Source of the DNA: Lactococcus taiwanensis
Lineage (GTDB): Bacteria; Bacillota; Bacilli; Lactobacillales; Streptococcaceae
Assembly (NCBI RefSeq): GCF_014905395.1
Contig: NZ_BNDT01000001.1
Coordinates: forward strand, 372,001-436,000
DNA: 64,000 nucleotides
Reading direction: 5' to 3'
The position numbers and the translations under genes were made by a program. Positions 17,937-26,658 of the stretch are shown one piece after another. Each line of letters begins with the position of its first letter. The stretch's first letter is position 1. The notes under the pieces are model-generated. The model was given only the letters and a program-made list of their open reading frames with translations. It made no database searches and was not told the origin of the DNA.

Positions 17937-18632
17937 ATGGCTAAACATGTGAAGACAAAAGATCGCAAGAAAACAATAGGTATAGTCAGTTTGGCGGTCC
18001 TATTGGTCGTTGCACTTGGGATTATAGCTTATCAGGTATTTTATCCTCAACAAGTGGGACCGGATAAAACGAATTCCTTTGCCCAATCCAGTAAAAGTAG
18101 CGGCACTCAGTCAACAAGTAAGAGCACAAAGGCCTCAAGTACGTCTAGCAAAGCTTCATCTAGCAGTACTTCGGAGTCGACCGTTGCATCCTCCTCATCT
18201 TCCTCATCGTCCACTGCAACTGCTAAGACTTGGAGTGCGTTGAGCGATAAGGAACATGATGCAGTCTATGCCCAGTGGGTTAATAATGCACAAGGTAAAT
18301 ATGAGCTTTACACAGGGGAAGCCAATCTCATTTATTTAGTAAACGTAGGGGACAACGGTGTTTCGAGTTATAATGATCCTGTGAATGTGATTCAAAATAC
18401 AGCACGTATTCAAATTAATGCTGATGGCACCTATTATTTACAAGCCCCTAATCCTTCACAAACTGGATTACGTATGGCACAAAATCCTTGGCCAATGGTA
18501 GAGTGGCAAGTAAAAGAAACCCTAACTGGCGACCAGTTGTTTGCGAAATATGGTGCGGCGGAGGCACTTAAAGGTGGAGCTGCGCAAATCAAATCAATCA
18601 ATAATACAGGTGTTCCTCAAGGAGCAGCTTAA
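17937..18632 (+). CDS. Membrane-anchored protein with Ser-rich linker, unknown function
   Basis: A 231-residue protein with a basic start, one transmembrane segment (about residues 14-37) and a Ser/Thr-rich linker of about 50 residues (TSKSTKASSTSSKASSSST and onward). A globular extracytoplasmic domain follows from about residue 105 (TWSALSDKEHDAVYAQWVNN). The domain has WxxLSDKEH, GEANLIYLVNVGDNG and NPWPMVEWQVKETLTGDQLF, which I cannot assign to a named family. Topology suggests a wall-facing protein held in the membrane. GGGAGG precedes the ATG. It has its own promoter and terminator. Confidence 0.75.
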   Translation: MAKHVKTKDRKKTIGIVSLAVLLVVALGIIAYQVFYPQQVGPDKTNSFAQSSKSSGTQSTSKSTKASSTSSKASSSSTSESTVASSSSSSSSTATAKTWSALSDKEHDAVYAQWVNNAQGKYELYTGEANLIYLVNVGDNGVSSYNDPVNVIQNTARIQINADGTYYLQAPNPSQTGLRMAQNPWPMVEWQVKETLTGDQLFAKYGAAEALKGGAAQIKSINNTGVPQGAA

Positions 18633-18643
18633 TAAGTGGTGGT

Positions 18644-18668
18644 AAAGCTGATTAAATCAGCTTTTTAT
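18644..18668 (+). terminator. Terminator of Ser-rich protein gene
   Basis: AAAGCTGAT/ATCAGCTTT stem with a 3-base loop and a T run. Confidence 0.9.
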
Positions 18669-18700
18669 TTTGTAAAAATGGCTGATGGTGTGGTCAGGAG

Positions 18701-18716
18701 CTGACCAGTTTGTCAG
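18701..18716. repeat. CTGAC-N6-GTCAG element before truB
   Basis: Exact copy with spacer CAGTTT. It is flanked by further half-sites in inverted order (GTCAG at 18693-18697, GTCAGCTGAC at 18712-18721), forming a dense cluster. Confidence 0.9.
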
Positions 18717-18747
18717 CTGACAAAAATGTGCTTTTTCAAGCAAAAAA

Positions 18748-18756
18748 TGCTATAAT
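18748..18756 (+). promoter_or_regulatory. truB extended -10, apparently leaderless
   Basis: TGCTATAAT ends 7 bases before the ATG at 18764, so transcription would start at or next to the A of the ATG. No Shine-Dalgarno lies between. Confidence 0.6.
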
Positions 18757-18763
18757 TTTCAAG

Positions 18764-19747
18764 ATGAACGAAAATGTTAATGGAATTTTAAATGTTTACA
18801 AAGAGTCAGGCTGGACATCGTTTGACGTGGTGGCCAAACTTAGAGGTATTTTAAAAACAAAAAAAATCGGACACGGGGGAACGCTTGATCCTTCGGTAAC
18901 AGGGGTTCTACCGGTAGCCGTAGGCAAAGCAACGCGCCTTCTGGAATATATGGAGAACGCTGGTAAAGTCTATGAAGGGGAAGTGACGATTGGCTTTTCA
19001 ACCGAGACAGAAGATGCTGACGGCCACATCGTTAAAAAAACACCCGTGATCAAAGAAGGACATGCTTTACTAACACCTTCTGAGATTGATGAAACTATGA
19101 AAGAGTTTACAGGTAAAATCCAACAGATTCCACCCATGTACTCTGCTGTAAAAATTAATGGGAAAAGACTCTATGAATATGCTCGCGCTGGTCAGACCAT
19201 AGAACGACCTGCACGTGAGGTAACCATTTATTCTTTTGAACGGACGAGCCCGCTTACGCTTGATGAAGAGAACGATAGTTTACGTTTTTCCTTTAAAGTA
19301 GCTTGTAGTAAAGGAACCTATGTCCGGACGTTGGCTGTTAACCTTGCGGAACGTCTAGGTTATGCTGGTCACATGTCAAAATTACAACGCACAGCGAGCA
19401 ATGGTTTAGAGATCCAGCAAGCTGTGACTTTAGCTGAGATTAAAGAAGCTCAAGAACAGGGCCAATTGATGGAGTTGCTTTATCCGATAGAATATGCAGT
19501 TACTGACTTACCACGGATTGATTTGTCAAGGGAGCAGTTTGATAAGGTTAAAGTAGGGAAAAAACTTGATACGAATCAACTGACGGCTGATTTGTCTTTT
19601 CATCCACTTGATGAAAAGTTACTGACGACGCTGTCAGCAATTACTACAAGTAAGTGTGCTGCTTTCTATGAGGATCAGCTGGTCGCTGTTTACATGAAAC
19701 ACCCTGAAAAACAAGGAGTATGGAAGCCAAATAAAGTCTTGGTCTAA
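18764..19747 (+). CDS. truB: tRNA pseudouridine(55) synthase TruB
   Basis: Isomerises U55 in the T loop of tRNAs. The 327-residue product begins MNENVNGILNVYKESGWTS, the usual TruB start; the in-frame ATG at 18710 would add residues over the promoter and is rejected. Catalytic Asp42 lies in GHGGTLDPSVTGVLPV. QQIPPMYSAVKINGKRLYEY and CSKGTYVRTLAVNLAERLG are further hallmarks, and a PUA-like C-terminal part follows. Residues near 287-293 (LLTTLSA) are encoded by a copy of the dispersed palindrome. ribF follows, as in many Firmicutes. Confidence 0.96.
   Translation: MNENVNGILNVYKESGWTSFDVVAKLRGILKTKKIGHGGTLDPSVTGVLPVAVGKATRLLEYMENAGKVYEGEVTIGFSTETEDADGHIVKKTPVIKEGHALLTPSEIDETMKEFTGKIQQIPPMYSAVKINGKRLYEYARAGQTIERPAREVTIYSFERTSPLTLDEENDSLRFSFKVACSKGTYVRTLAVNLAERLGYAGHMSKLQRTASNGLEIQQAVTLAEIKEAQEQGQLMELLYPIEYAVTDLPRIDLSREQFDKVKVGKKLDTNQLTADLSFHPLDEKLLTTLSAITTSKCAAFYEDQLVAVYMKHPEKQGVWKPNKVLV
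19622..19637. repeat. CTGAC-N6-GTCAG element, inside truB
   Basis: Exact copy with spacer GACGCT, part of a 21-base identity with the copy in thrB. Both encode LLTTLSA. Confidence 0.92.
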
Positions 19748-19791
19748 GGCCGCATTCAAGTCCAATTCCTCGAAAGTTAAAAGTGAGAACA

Positions 19792-20694
19792 ATGGAAATA
19801 TTAGAATTTAATGAAGAACTAAAGTTTGATGAAGAACTTATCCTAGTCCTTGGCTATTTTGATGGCCTTCATCTTGGACATCAAGCGCTTTTTGCTGAGG
19901 CAAGAAAAGTCGCTGCGGTCCTCAATCTCAAGATTGCTGTCCTGACTTTTCCGGAAAAGCCGACGTTAACCTTCGAAAAATTTAGCCCTGATATGCTTTT
20001 GAAGTTAACCTCTGACCAAAAAAGAGCCGATTTATTTGCGAAAAATGGCGTTGATTATCTCGTATTTAAAGATTTTACTTCCGATTTTGCCCACCAAACT
20101 TCTGAAGAATTTTCAAAAAACGTTGTCCTTAAATTTAATCCAAAAGTCGTCATTACAGGATTTGATTATACCACAGGTTCAGACATGCAAAATCTTAAAT
20201 CGACCGAAGATTACCGTGTCATTATTATTCCAGAACAAGCCGATGATCAAGGAAAGATTTCGTCAACAAGGATTCGCAAGGCAGTAGAAGAGGGAGAAAT
20301 CGCCCAAGCTAATGCGCTTTTAGGTTATGCTTACGAAACAACAGGTCTCGTCGTTCACGGCTTTGCACGTGGGCGACAACTTGGCTACCCGACGGCTAAT
20401 CTCGTTATCAAGGATTTTATCCATCTGCCCGCTGTGGGTGTCTACACGTGTGATGTCCTATTTCGTGGGGAGCGACATCGCGGTTTTGCCTCTATCGGTT
20501 ATAACGATACTTTTAATGGTACGGAAAAGACAGTTGAGGTCCACATTTTTGACTTCAGCGGAGAAATTTATGGTGAAAAATTAACCGTTTTATGGCTCGA
20601 TAAGATTCGCGATATGATTAAATTTGAAAACATGGAGCAATTGATTGCTCAAATGAAAGAAGATGAAAGAATTGCCCGACGTTACCACCTGTAA
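19792..20694 (+). CDS. ribF: Bifunctional riboflavin kinase / FMN adenylyltransferase
   Basis: Makes FMN and then FAD from riboflavin. The ATG at 19792 is preferred to the in-frame GTG at 19783. The N-terminal nucleotidyltransferase domain has LGYFDGLHLGHQALF (about residues 18-32) and ISSTRIRKAVEEGEI (about 158-172). The C-terminal kinase domain has VVHGFARGRQLGYPTANL and GVYTC, followed by TVEVHIFDF. It lies 44 bases after truB and shows no terminator between, so the two are probably co-transcribed. The product feeds FMN to ApbE and FAD to MurB, also in this window. Confidence 0.96.
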   Translation: MEILEFNEELKFDEELILVLGYFDGLHLGHQALFAEARKVAAVLNLKIAVLTFPEKPTLTFEKFSPDMLLKLTSDQKRADLFAKNGVDYLVFKDFTSDFAHQTSEEFSKNVVLKFNPKVVITGFDYTTGSDMQNLKSTEDYRVIIIPEQADDQGKISSTRIRKAVEEGEIAQANALLGYAYETTGLVVHGFARGRQLGYPTANLVIKDFIHLPAVGVYTCDVLFRGERHRGFASIGYNDTFNGTEKTVEVHIFDFSGEIYGEKLTVLWLDKIRDMIKFENMEQLIAQMKEDERIARRYHL

Positions 20695-20751
20695 AATTGG
20701 ACATTTTAGATAAAAATTAGTTTGGAATGAGAAAGGAAGCAGGAGGGATTA

Positions 20752-20769
20752 ATGTCTCCTGAAAAATGA
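20752..20769 (+). CDS. Five-codon leader ORF (MSPEK)
   Basis: A strong Shine-Dalgarno AGGAGG (20741-20746) precedes this ATG, which reads MSPEK and stops 7 bases before the ldh-family ATG in another frame. The AGGAG also pairs perfectly with CTCCT (20756-20760) inside the mini-ORF. Re-initiation or coupling is a plausible reason for its presence. Confidence 0.4.
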
Positions 20770-20776
20770 GAAACGG

Positions 20777-21751
20777 ATGAAAGTTAACAATAAGAAAGTC
20801 GTCATTGTCGGAGCTGGTGCTGTAGGAAGTACCTACGCACATAACTTAGTAGTAGATGATTTAGCTGATGAGATTGCCATTATCAACACCAATAAGAGCA
20901 AAGCTTCAGCTAATAGCTTAGACCTTCTTCATGCGCTTCCTTATCTTAATTCTGCACCTAAAAATATTTATGCTGCTGATTACTGTGATGTGGCTGATGC
21001 CGATATTGTTGTACTTTCTGCGAATGCACCTTCTGCGACTTTCGGTGCGCAACCTGATCGTCTCCAACTTCTTGAGAACAATGTTGAGATGATTAGAGAT
21101 ATTACCAAACAGACAATGGCTGCAGGTTTCGATGGTATATTTCTCGTTGCATCAAATCCAGTAGATGTACTAGCTCAAGTTGTGGCCGAAGTTTCGGGTT
21201 TACCTAAAAATCGAGTGATTGGTACAGGAACGTTGTTAGAAACAAGTCGGATGCGACAAATTGTGGCTGAGAAGCTACAGATTAATCCCAAAAGTATTCA
21301 TGGATATGTACTTGCTGAACACGGCAAATCTAGTTTTACCGCATGGTCAAATGTGACAGTAGGGGCTATTCCTCTTACAAGATGGTTAGAAAAGTATCCC
21401 AGCCCAGATTTTCCTTCTTTTGATGAAATTGACCAAGAAATACGAGAAGTGGGATTGGATATCTTCATGCAAAAAGGGAACACTTCTTACGGGATAGCCG
21501 CTTCTTTAGCGCGTCTTACTCGAGCTATTTTCCGAAATGAAAGTGTTATTTTACCGGTTTCAGCTTATCTGACAGGAGAGTATGGACAAGCCCAGCTCTA
21601 TACTGGAAGCCCAGCAATTATTGATCGTACAGGAGTGCGCGCAGTCCTTGAACTGGATTTGACTCCCGCAGAAGAAGAAAAGTTTGCCCATTCAGCAGAA
21701 CTTTTAAAGGAAAATTTTGATTCCGTAAAAGATAAGTGCATTGTGCAATAA
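20777..21751 (+). CDS. L-lactate / L-2-hydroxyacid dehydrogenase family protein
   Basis: NAD-dependent 2-hydroxyacid dehydrogenase of 324 residues. GAGAVGS (12-18) binds NAD, SNPVDV and [12 protein letters not shown] follow, and the catalytic His is in LAEHGKSS. In standard LDHs this last motif is GEHGDS and the specificity loop is AGAPQKPGETR. Here they read AEHGKSS and [30 protein letters not shown] and TSYGIA resemble L-2-hydroxyisocaproate dehydrogenase, so a 2-oxo acid other than pyruvate is quite possible. This is not the main glycolytic LDH by context. The ATG has only a weak Shine-Dalgarno and sits behind the mini-ORF. Confidence 0.85.
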   Translation: MKVNNKKVVIVGAGAVGSTYAHNLVVDDLADEIAIINTNKSKASANSLDLLHALPYLNSAPKNIYAADYCDVADADIVVLSANAPSATFGAQPDRLQLLENNVEMIRDITKQTMAAGFDGIFLVASNPVDVLAQVVAEVSGLPKNRVIGTGTLLETSRMRQIVAEKLQINPKSIHGYVLAEHGKSSFTAWSNVTVGAIPLTRWLEKYPSPDFPSFDEIDQEIREVGLDIFMQKGNTSYGIAASLARLTRAIFRNESVILPVSAYLTGEYGQAQLYTGSPAIIDRTGVRAVLELDLTPAEEEKFAHSAELLKENFDSVKDKCIVQ

Positions 21752-21761
21752 GATAAAACTT

Positions 21762-21787
21762 AAAAGTAGGTGACGCCTACTTTTTTT
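21762..21787 (+). terminator. ldh-family gene terminator
   Basis: AAAGTAGG/CCTACTTT stem with a 5-base loop and seven T. Confidence 0.9.
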
Positions 21788-21885
21788 AGTAAAAATAACT
21801 GCTTTACTGGTAAAAAACTGTTAAAATTAACTTAAGAAAATCTGATGCATTAAAGATATCGAGTTGAACATTAAGGAGGAGTGAA

Positions 21886-22497
21886 ATGTGTGGAAGATAT
21901 ACTTTGGAACCTGAAGCTAATGAAACATTAAAACGTTTATTTGATAAGGCTAACTTACGCCTCGAAGAGTCTGCGGGAGTTTTTCCAATGCCTATGAAAA
22001 AAATAGCTACTGGTGAAATCTTTCCGTCCGATACCATTCTCACTCTACTTGGTGATAAAGCAACAGAAAATGTGGGTGCCTACGCTACGCGATGGGGAAT
22101 TCGGAGTAAATCTCTAGTGATTAATGCACGTGCGGAAACTTTGCTAGAGAAAGTAACGTTTAGGCCTCTGTTTTCTCGTCAGCGCTGTGTTATTCCTACT
22201 AATGGTTTTTTTGAGTGGCAACATGGAAATAAAAAAAATGAAAAATCTACAAAATATTATTTTGGATTAGGAAGAAATACGCCGCTTTATTTAGCAGGGC
22301 TTTATCGCGTTCATGAAGGAGAGCTAGAGAGTGTGATTATCACAACAGCTTCAAACCCTTCAGTAAGTGATGTTCATGATCGCATGCCGCTTATCATTGC
22401 ACAAGAAGACCTAAGAAAGTGGCTTTTTGATGATTCATTTGCGCAAAAACAATTACAGCGGGAGATGCCCTCACTCATGAAGGACTCTCTTTGTTGA
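21886..22497 (+). CDS. SOS response-associated peptidase / abasic-site shield (YedK/HMCES family)
   Basis: Forms a covalent thiazolidine link to abasic sites in single-stranded DNA, protecting forks. The 203-residue protein begins MCGRYTL, with catalytic Cys2 exposed after Met removal. The other conserved residues are present: Asn80 in NARAETL, Glu110 in NGFFEWQ and His164 in VHDRMPLI. GGAGGAG lies 6 bases before the ATG. It stands alone between two terminators. I saw no SOS-box-like site, but a degenerate one could be missed. Confidence 0.93.
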   Translation: MCGRYTLEPEANETLKRLFDKANLRLEESAGVFPMPMKKIATGEIFPSDTILTLLGDKATENVGAYATRWGIRSKSLVINARAETLLEKVTFRPLFSRQRCVIPTNGFFEWQHGNKKNEKSTKYYFGLGRNTPLYLAGLYRVHEGELESVIITTASNPSVSDVHDRMPLIIAQEDLRKWLFDDSFAQKQLQREMPSLMKDSLC

Positions 22498-22510
22498 GGG
22501 AAAAATAATA

Positions 22511-22541
22511 AAAAAGAATAAAGAAATTTATTCTTTTTTAT
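22511..22541 (+). terminator. HMCES-family gene terminator
   Basis: AAAAAGAATAAA/TTTATTCTTTTT stem, A-rich and T-rich on both sides. Confidence 0.85.
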
Positions 22542-22554
22542 TATACAAAACGAT

Positions 22555-22649
22555 GAAATAATATTTCAAAATAAAAAAAGATTAAATTAATACTTGAAAT
22601 AATAATTCTTTTAAGTTATAATGACTACGTTATCAGGAAATAATATTTC
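22555..22649 (+). promoter_or_regulatory. mupG promoter with three phased operator-like palindromes
   Basis: Promoter TTGAAA (22594-22599), 17-bp spacer, TATAAT (22617-22622). The 13-bp palindrome GAAATAATATTTC occurs exactly at 22555-22567 and 22637-22649, with a one-mismatch copy GAAATAATAATTC at 22596-22608 overlapping the -35. The copies are exactly 41 bp apart. The RpiR-type regulator encoded at the end of the cluster is the obvious candidate to bind them. Confidence 0.75.
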
Positions 22650-22662
22650 GGAAGGATAAAAA

Positions 22663-23724
22663 ATGTACGGTTTTTCAATTTTTATGAATAGGGACTTGGA
22701 TGAAAAGGACTATTTATATATTGACAAGATGACTAATCATGGTTTTAAAGGGATTTTCACATCGATGCATATTCCCGAGGATGAAGCAAGTCTATATAAA
22801 AAAAGGCTAATAGACTTAGGAACAGCTGCTAAAAAGAATCATTTGAAACTTATGGTTGATATTTCAGGTCAAGCTTTAGAAAAAGCTGGATTTTCTATTG
22901 ATAGAGTAGAAGAACTTCAAGAACTTGGAGTAACTGGACTCAGAATGGATTATCATATCAGCAATGAGACAATTGCGCAAGTTAGTCAAAAAATGACTGT
23001 CAGTCTAAATGCCAGTACAATTAGGCAAGAAGATATTGACGAGTTAAAAGAAAACAAGGCAAACTTTAATCAGCTTGAAGCCTGGCACAACTATTACCCA
23101 AGACCAGAAACAGGCCTTTCTTGGGAGAGCTTTCTTAGAAAAAATGAATTTTTGAAAAGAAATTCATTTAAAGTTATGGCCTTTATTCCGGGAGATGATG
23201 CTCTACGCCATCCTTTATATGAAGGATTACCAACCCTTGAAGCGCACCGCTATCAACATCCACTCTCTTCCTTACTTGATATGGAATCTCTAAATATAGA
23301 TCATATTTATGTTGGGGATGGAGGCTTAAAAGCAAGAACAGCTTGGCAGATGAACCAATATCTTCAAGAGGGGGAACTTGTATTGCAAGCAACCCAAGCA
23401 ACAAGTGATTTTGCTAAAGTCCTCGGTGAGCATGAAAATAGACAAGATAATGCTAGAGATGTGGTCCGCAGCACTCAGGCCCGGTTCAATGAAATTTCTG
23501 AAATAAGTCCAGAAAATACAATTGAGAGAAAAAAAGGCTCAATTACTATTGATAATTTTGAATATGGGCGTTATATGGGTGAAATTCAAATTACTAAAAG
23601 AAATTTGCCAGCAGATAAAAAAGTAAATGTTGTGGGAAATATTATTAAAGAAGATTTGGAACTTATTTCTTTTATTGGCCCAGGACAAAAATTTAAAATA
23701 GAAAAAGAGAAAAATAATGATTGA
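22663..23724 (+). CDS. mupG: 6-phospho-N-acetylmuramidase (MupG, DUF871)
   Basis: Cytosolic TIM-barrel glycosidase that splits MurNAc-6-phosphate-GlcNAc taken up from wall turnover, as shown for S. aureus MupG. The 353-residue protein begins with [20 protein letters not shown] and [15 protein letters not shown], the DUF871 signature. [18 protein letters not shown] (about 128-145) and the cyclophilin-like C-terminal domain ([21 protein letters not shown]) also fit. It is the first gene of the muropeptide recycling operon and overlaps murQ by 8 bases. Confidence 0.93.
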   Translation: MYGFSIFMNRDLDEKDYLYIDKMTNHGFKGIFTSMHIPEDEASLYKKRLIDLGTAAKKNHLKLMVDISGQALEKAGFSIDRVEELQELGVTGLRMDYHISNETIAQVSQKMTVSLNASTIRQEDIDELKENKANFNQLEAWHNYYPRPETGLSWESFLRKNEFLKRNSFKVMAFIPGDDALRHPLYEGLPTLEAHRYQHPLSSLLDMESLNIDHIYVGDGGLKARTAWQMNQYLQEGELVLQATQATSDFAKVLGEHENRQDNARDVVRSTQARFNEISEISPENTIERKKGSITIDNFEYGRYMGEIQITKRNLPADKKVNVVGNIIKEDLELISFIGPGQKFKIEKEKNND

Positions 23725-24610
23725 TTTATCAACACTAACAACAGAACGACGAAATAACGAAACCTTTAATCTTGACCAAATGACTGTCGCAGAAGCGCTT
23801 ATTAAAATGAATAATGAAGATAAAAAAGTTGCTTTTGCAGTTGAAGAAGCACTTCCAAGTATTGAAACAGTTATTTCATCAGCGATTGAAGCTTTTAACA
23901 AAGGCGGCCGTTTGATTTATATGGGTGCTGGAACAAGTGGTCGTTTAGGTGTACTTGATGCCGCTGAATGTGTCCCAACCTTTGGCGTACCAGCTACACA
24001 AGTGATTGGTTTAATTGCCGGTGGTGACAAAGCAATGACGGTTGCTGTCGAAGGGGCTGAGGATAGTCTTGAACTTGGAAGACAAGATTTGATTGATTTG
24101 AAGTTGAATGAGAACGACCTTGTTTTAGGAATCGCTGCCAGTGGTCGGACGCCTTATGTAATTGGAGCTTTAGATTACGCTAAAGAAATTGGTGCTAAAA
24201 CGGCAAGCCTTTCTTGCAATCTTAATGCTGAAATTTCAAAACATGCCGAATTTCCAATTGAAGTTGATTGTGGACCAGAATTTTTAACAGGCTCAACAAG
24301 ATTAAAATCGGGAACAGCTCAAAAATTAATTTTGAATATGATTTCAACAATTTCAATGATTGGGATTGGTAAAGTTTATAATAACTTGATGGTCGATGTT
24401 AAACAAACAAATGAAAAATTAGTTGAGCGTAGTAAGCGCATCATCATGCAAGCGACAGATTGTACTTATGAAGAAGCCGAAGAAAAATTCATTGAAGCCG
24501 ATCAAGATGTTAAACTTGCAATTGTCATGCTATTAACTGATTGTGCAGCAGAAGAAGGAAAAGCCAAGCTTGTTAGAGCGAATGGTTTTGTGAAAAATAC
24601 TCTGAATTAA
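23717..24610 (+). CDS. murQ: N-acetylmuramic acid 6-phosphate etherase
   Basis: Removes D-lactate from MurNAc-6-P to give GlcNAc-6-P. The 297-residue protein has the SIS fold with [19 protein letters not shown] (about residues 74-92), [27 protein letters not shown] and [17 protein letters not shown], all typical. The C-terminal small domain with [11 protein letters not shown] follows. It overlaps mupG, so translation is probably coupled, and its substrate is made by the neighbouring MupG and MurP. Confidence 0.96.
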   Translation: MIDLSTLTTERRNNETFNLDQMTVAEALIKMNNEDKKVAFAVEEALPSIETVISSAIEAFNKGGRLIYMGAGTSGRLGVLDAAECVPTFGVPATQVIGLIAGGDKAMTVAVEGAEDSLELGRQDLIDLKLNENDLVLGIAASGRTPYVIGALDYAKEIGAKTASLSCNLNAEISKHAEFPIEVDCGPEFLTGSTRLKSGTAQKLILNMISTISMIGIGKVYNNLMVDVKQTNEKLVERSKRIIMQATDCTYEEAEEKFIEADQDVKLAIVMLLTDCAAEEGKAKLVRANGFVKNTLN

Positions 24611-24644
24611 GAATTTACCTTTTAAGGTAGGAGAAGGAGCAAAA

Positions 24645-26597
24645 ATGGCAGAAGAAAAAATAGCTCGTATTGCACGAGAGATTTATGAAAATGTTGGTGG
24701 AACACAAAATGTAAAAAAATTGATTCATTGCATGACTCGTGTTCGGATGACCATTATTGATGATTCAAAAGTTAACTTAGCTGGTTTAAAGGCAATCGAT
24801 GGAGTGATGGGTGTCGTTGAAGATGAAACACTACAAGTTGTCATCGGACCTGGAACTGTAAATAAAGTTGCTCAAGCAATGGTTGAGACAGTTGGGGTAA
24901 GGTTAGGAGAGACTTTCCCAAGTGCTGAAGGTCAATCAATTGATGATTTAATGGCAAAAACAAAATCGGAAGCTAAAGAAAAATATAATAAGCCTTCAAA
25001 GTTTAAAGCAGTTCTTAATACAATTTCTAAAATATTCGTTCCATTGATTCCTGCTTTTGTTGGTGCCGGTTTGATTGGTGGGCTGGCCTCTGTTTTAGGG
25101 AACTTAGTCACTGCTGGTACCTTAGATGCCGCAACATGGACCCAATTTATTACCGTCTTAAAAATTATTCAATCTGGAATTTTTTCTTACTTAGCCATCT
25201 ATGTCGGAATTAATTCAGCTCAAGAATTTGGAGCGACACCTTCGCTTGGTGGAGTTATCGGTGCGGTTTCCTTGCTCACAGGAATGAACCCAGAAGCGCC
25301 ATTAAAAAATATCTTTAATGGAAGTGCACTTTCGGCAGGACAAGGTGGAATTATTGGCGTAATTTTCGCTGTTTGGTTACTATCGATTTTAGAAAAACAA
25401 CTCCGCAAATTTATTCCTGACTCAATTGATATTATTGTGACACCAACCATTGGTTTATTGGTCATTGGTTTTGCGGAGATTTTTGCCATTATGCCGGTAG
25501 CGGGAGTTATTTCTTCAAGTTTAGTCGGGGCAATTAACTTTATTCTTCAAGTTGGTGGTGGTTTCTCTGGCTTTGTTTTGGGTGTACTTTTCTTACCAAT
25601 GGTTATGTTTGGTTTACACCAAATCTTAACCCCTATTCATTTAGAAATGATTGCTAAAACGGGTTCAACACAATTATTGCCAATCCTTGCAATGGCTGGA
25701 GCTGGTCAAGTTGGTGCTGCAATTGCGCTTTGGCTTCGTTTGAGAAAAGATAAAGAATTTGTCGAACTTGTAAAAGGTGCTCTCCCAGTAGGGATTTTAG
25801 GAATTGGTGAACCTTTAATTTATGGGATTACCTTACCACTTGGTCGTCCATTCATCACTGCCTGTATCGGTGGGGGGATTGGTGGTGCAATCATCGGTTC
25901 ATTAGGTCAAGCTGGAGCCATTGCTATTGGCCCTTCAGGCCTTGCCCTCCTTCCGCTTATTGCCAATGGCAAATGGTGGGTTTATCTTCTTGGACTATTG
26001 GGTGCTTATATTGGTGGATTTATTGCTACTTATCTCTTTGGTATTCCTAAAGATGCAAAAGAAAAAGCAGATAATTATGGAAAATCAGTCCAAATGGAAA
26101 CTATTCAACCTACTTTACGGGTTGTGACAACTCCAGAATTTTCTAGTTCGACAATCGCATCACCACTTGAAGGGAATGTGAAAGAACTTTCTACAATTGA
26201 AGATGAAGTTTTCTCAAGCGGAATGTTGGGTAAAGGAGTAGCCATTGAACCAGATAATGGAGATGTCGTTTCGCCCGTCAATGGACTTGTTACGACAGTT
26301 TTTCCAACTAAGCACGCGATTGGTTTGACTAGTGATGACGGTGTTGAAATTCTAATTCATATCGGAATGGATACTGTTGGCTTAAATGGTGAAGCTTTTG
26401 AAAGTTTCGTTAAGCAAAATGACCGTGTCAAAAAAGGTGATTTATTGGTAAGAGCAGATCTTTCAAAAATAAAAGCGGCAGGTTTACCTATAATTACACC
26501 TGTGGTGATCACAAATTCTGATACTTATCGAGAAATCATTGTCAGCCATGATGGAAAAATAAGTAAGGGTCAAGAGATTATAACAGTTAAAGCATAA
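24645..26597 (+). CDS. murP: PTS transporter EIIBCA for MurNAc(-GlcNAc)
   Basis: Membrane phosphotransferase permease that imports and phosphorylates the amino sugar. The 650-residue protein has EIIB at 1-90 with phosphorylated Cys29 (KKLIHCMTRVRMT), the EIIC membrane domain at about 115-470 with GIGEPLIYGITLPL, and a C-terminal glucose-type EIIA at about 505-650 with active His572 in IHIGMD. Many MurP proteins lack EIIA and borrow one; this copy carries its own. Substrate assignment rests on the flanking mupG, murQ and murR and on the sucrose-type EIIBC family. Confidence 0.9.
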   Translation: MAEEKIARIAREIYENVGGTQNVKKLIHCMTRVRMTIIDDSKVNLAGLKAIDGVMGVVEDETLQVVIGPGTVNKVAQAMVETVGVRLGETFPSAEGQSIDDLMAKTKSEAKEKYNKPSKFKAVLNTISKIFVPLIPAFVGAGLIGGLASVLGNLVTAGTLDAATWTQFITVLKIIQSGIFSYLAIYVGINSAQEFGATPSLGGVIGAVSLLTGMNPEAPLKNIFNGSALSAGQGGIIGVIFAVWLLSILEKQLRKFIPDSIDIIVTPTIGLLVIGFAEIFAIMPVAGVISSSLVGAINFILQVGGGFSGFVLGVLFLPMVMFGLHQILTPIHLEMIAKTGSTQLLPILAMAGAGQVGAAIALWLRLRKDKEFVELVKGALPVGILGIGEPLIYGITLPLGRPFITACIGGGIGGAIIGSLGQAGAIAIGPSGLALLPLIANGKWWVYLLGLLGAYIGGFIATYLFGIPKDAKEKADNYGKSVQMETIQPTLRVVTTPEFSSSTIASPLEGNVKELSTIEDEVFSSGMLGKGVAIEPDNGDVVSPVNGLVTTVFPTKHAIGLTSDDGVEILIHIGMDTVGLNGEAFESFVKQNDRVKKGDLLVRADLSKIKAAGLPIITPVVITNSDTYREIIVSHDGKISKGQEIITVKA

Positions 26598-26602
26598 AAG
26601 TT

Positions 26603-26628
26603 AGAGGTTGGTTTATACCAACCTCTTT
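26603..26628 (+). terminator. murP terminator
   Basis: Perfect 9-bp stem AGAGGTTGG/CCAACCTCT with a 6-base loop and a short T stretch that merges into the TGTTATAAT -10 of the next gene. Confidence 0.85.
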
Positions 26629-26636
26629 GTTATAAT
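26628..26636 (+). promoter_or_regulatory. murR extended -10 promoter
   Basis: TGTTATAAT directly after the murP terminator; the regulator can be made apart from the operon. Confidence 0.6.
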
Positions 26637-26658
26637 TAAAGAAGAACGGAGAGGTTAA

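Noticed and set aside
18090-18210. Low-complexity tract as a microsatellite
   Set aside because: Codons for Ser and Thr vary, so it is a protein linker and not a simple nucleotide repeat.
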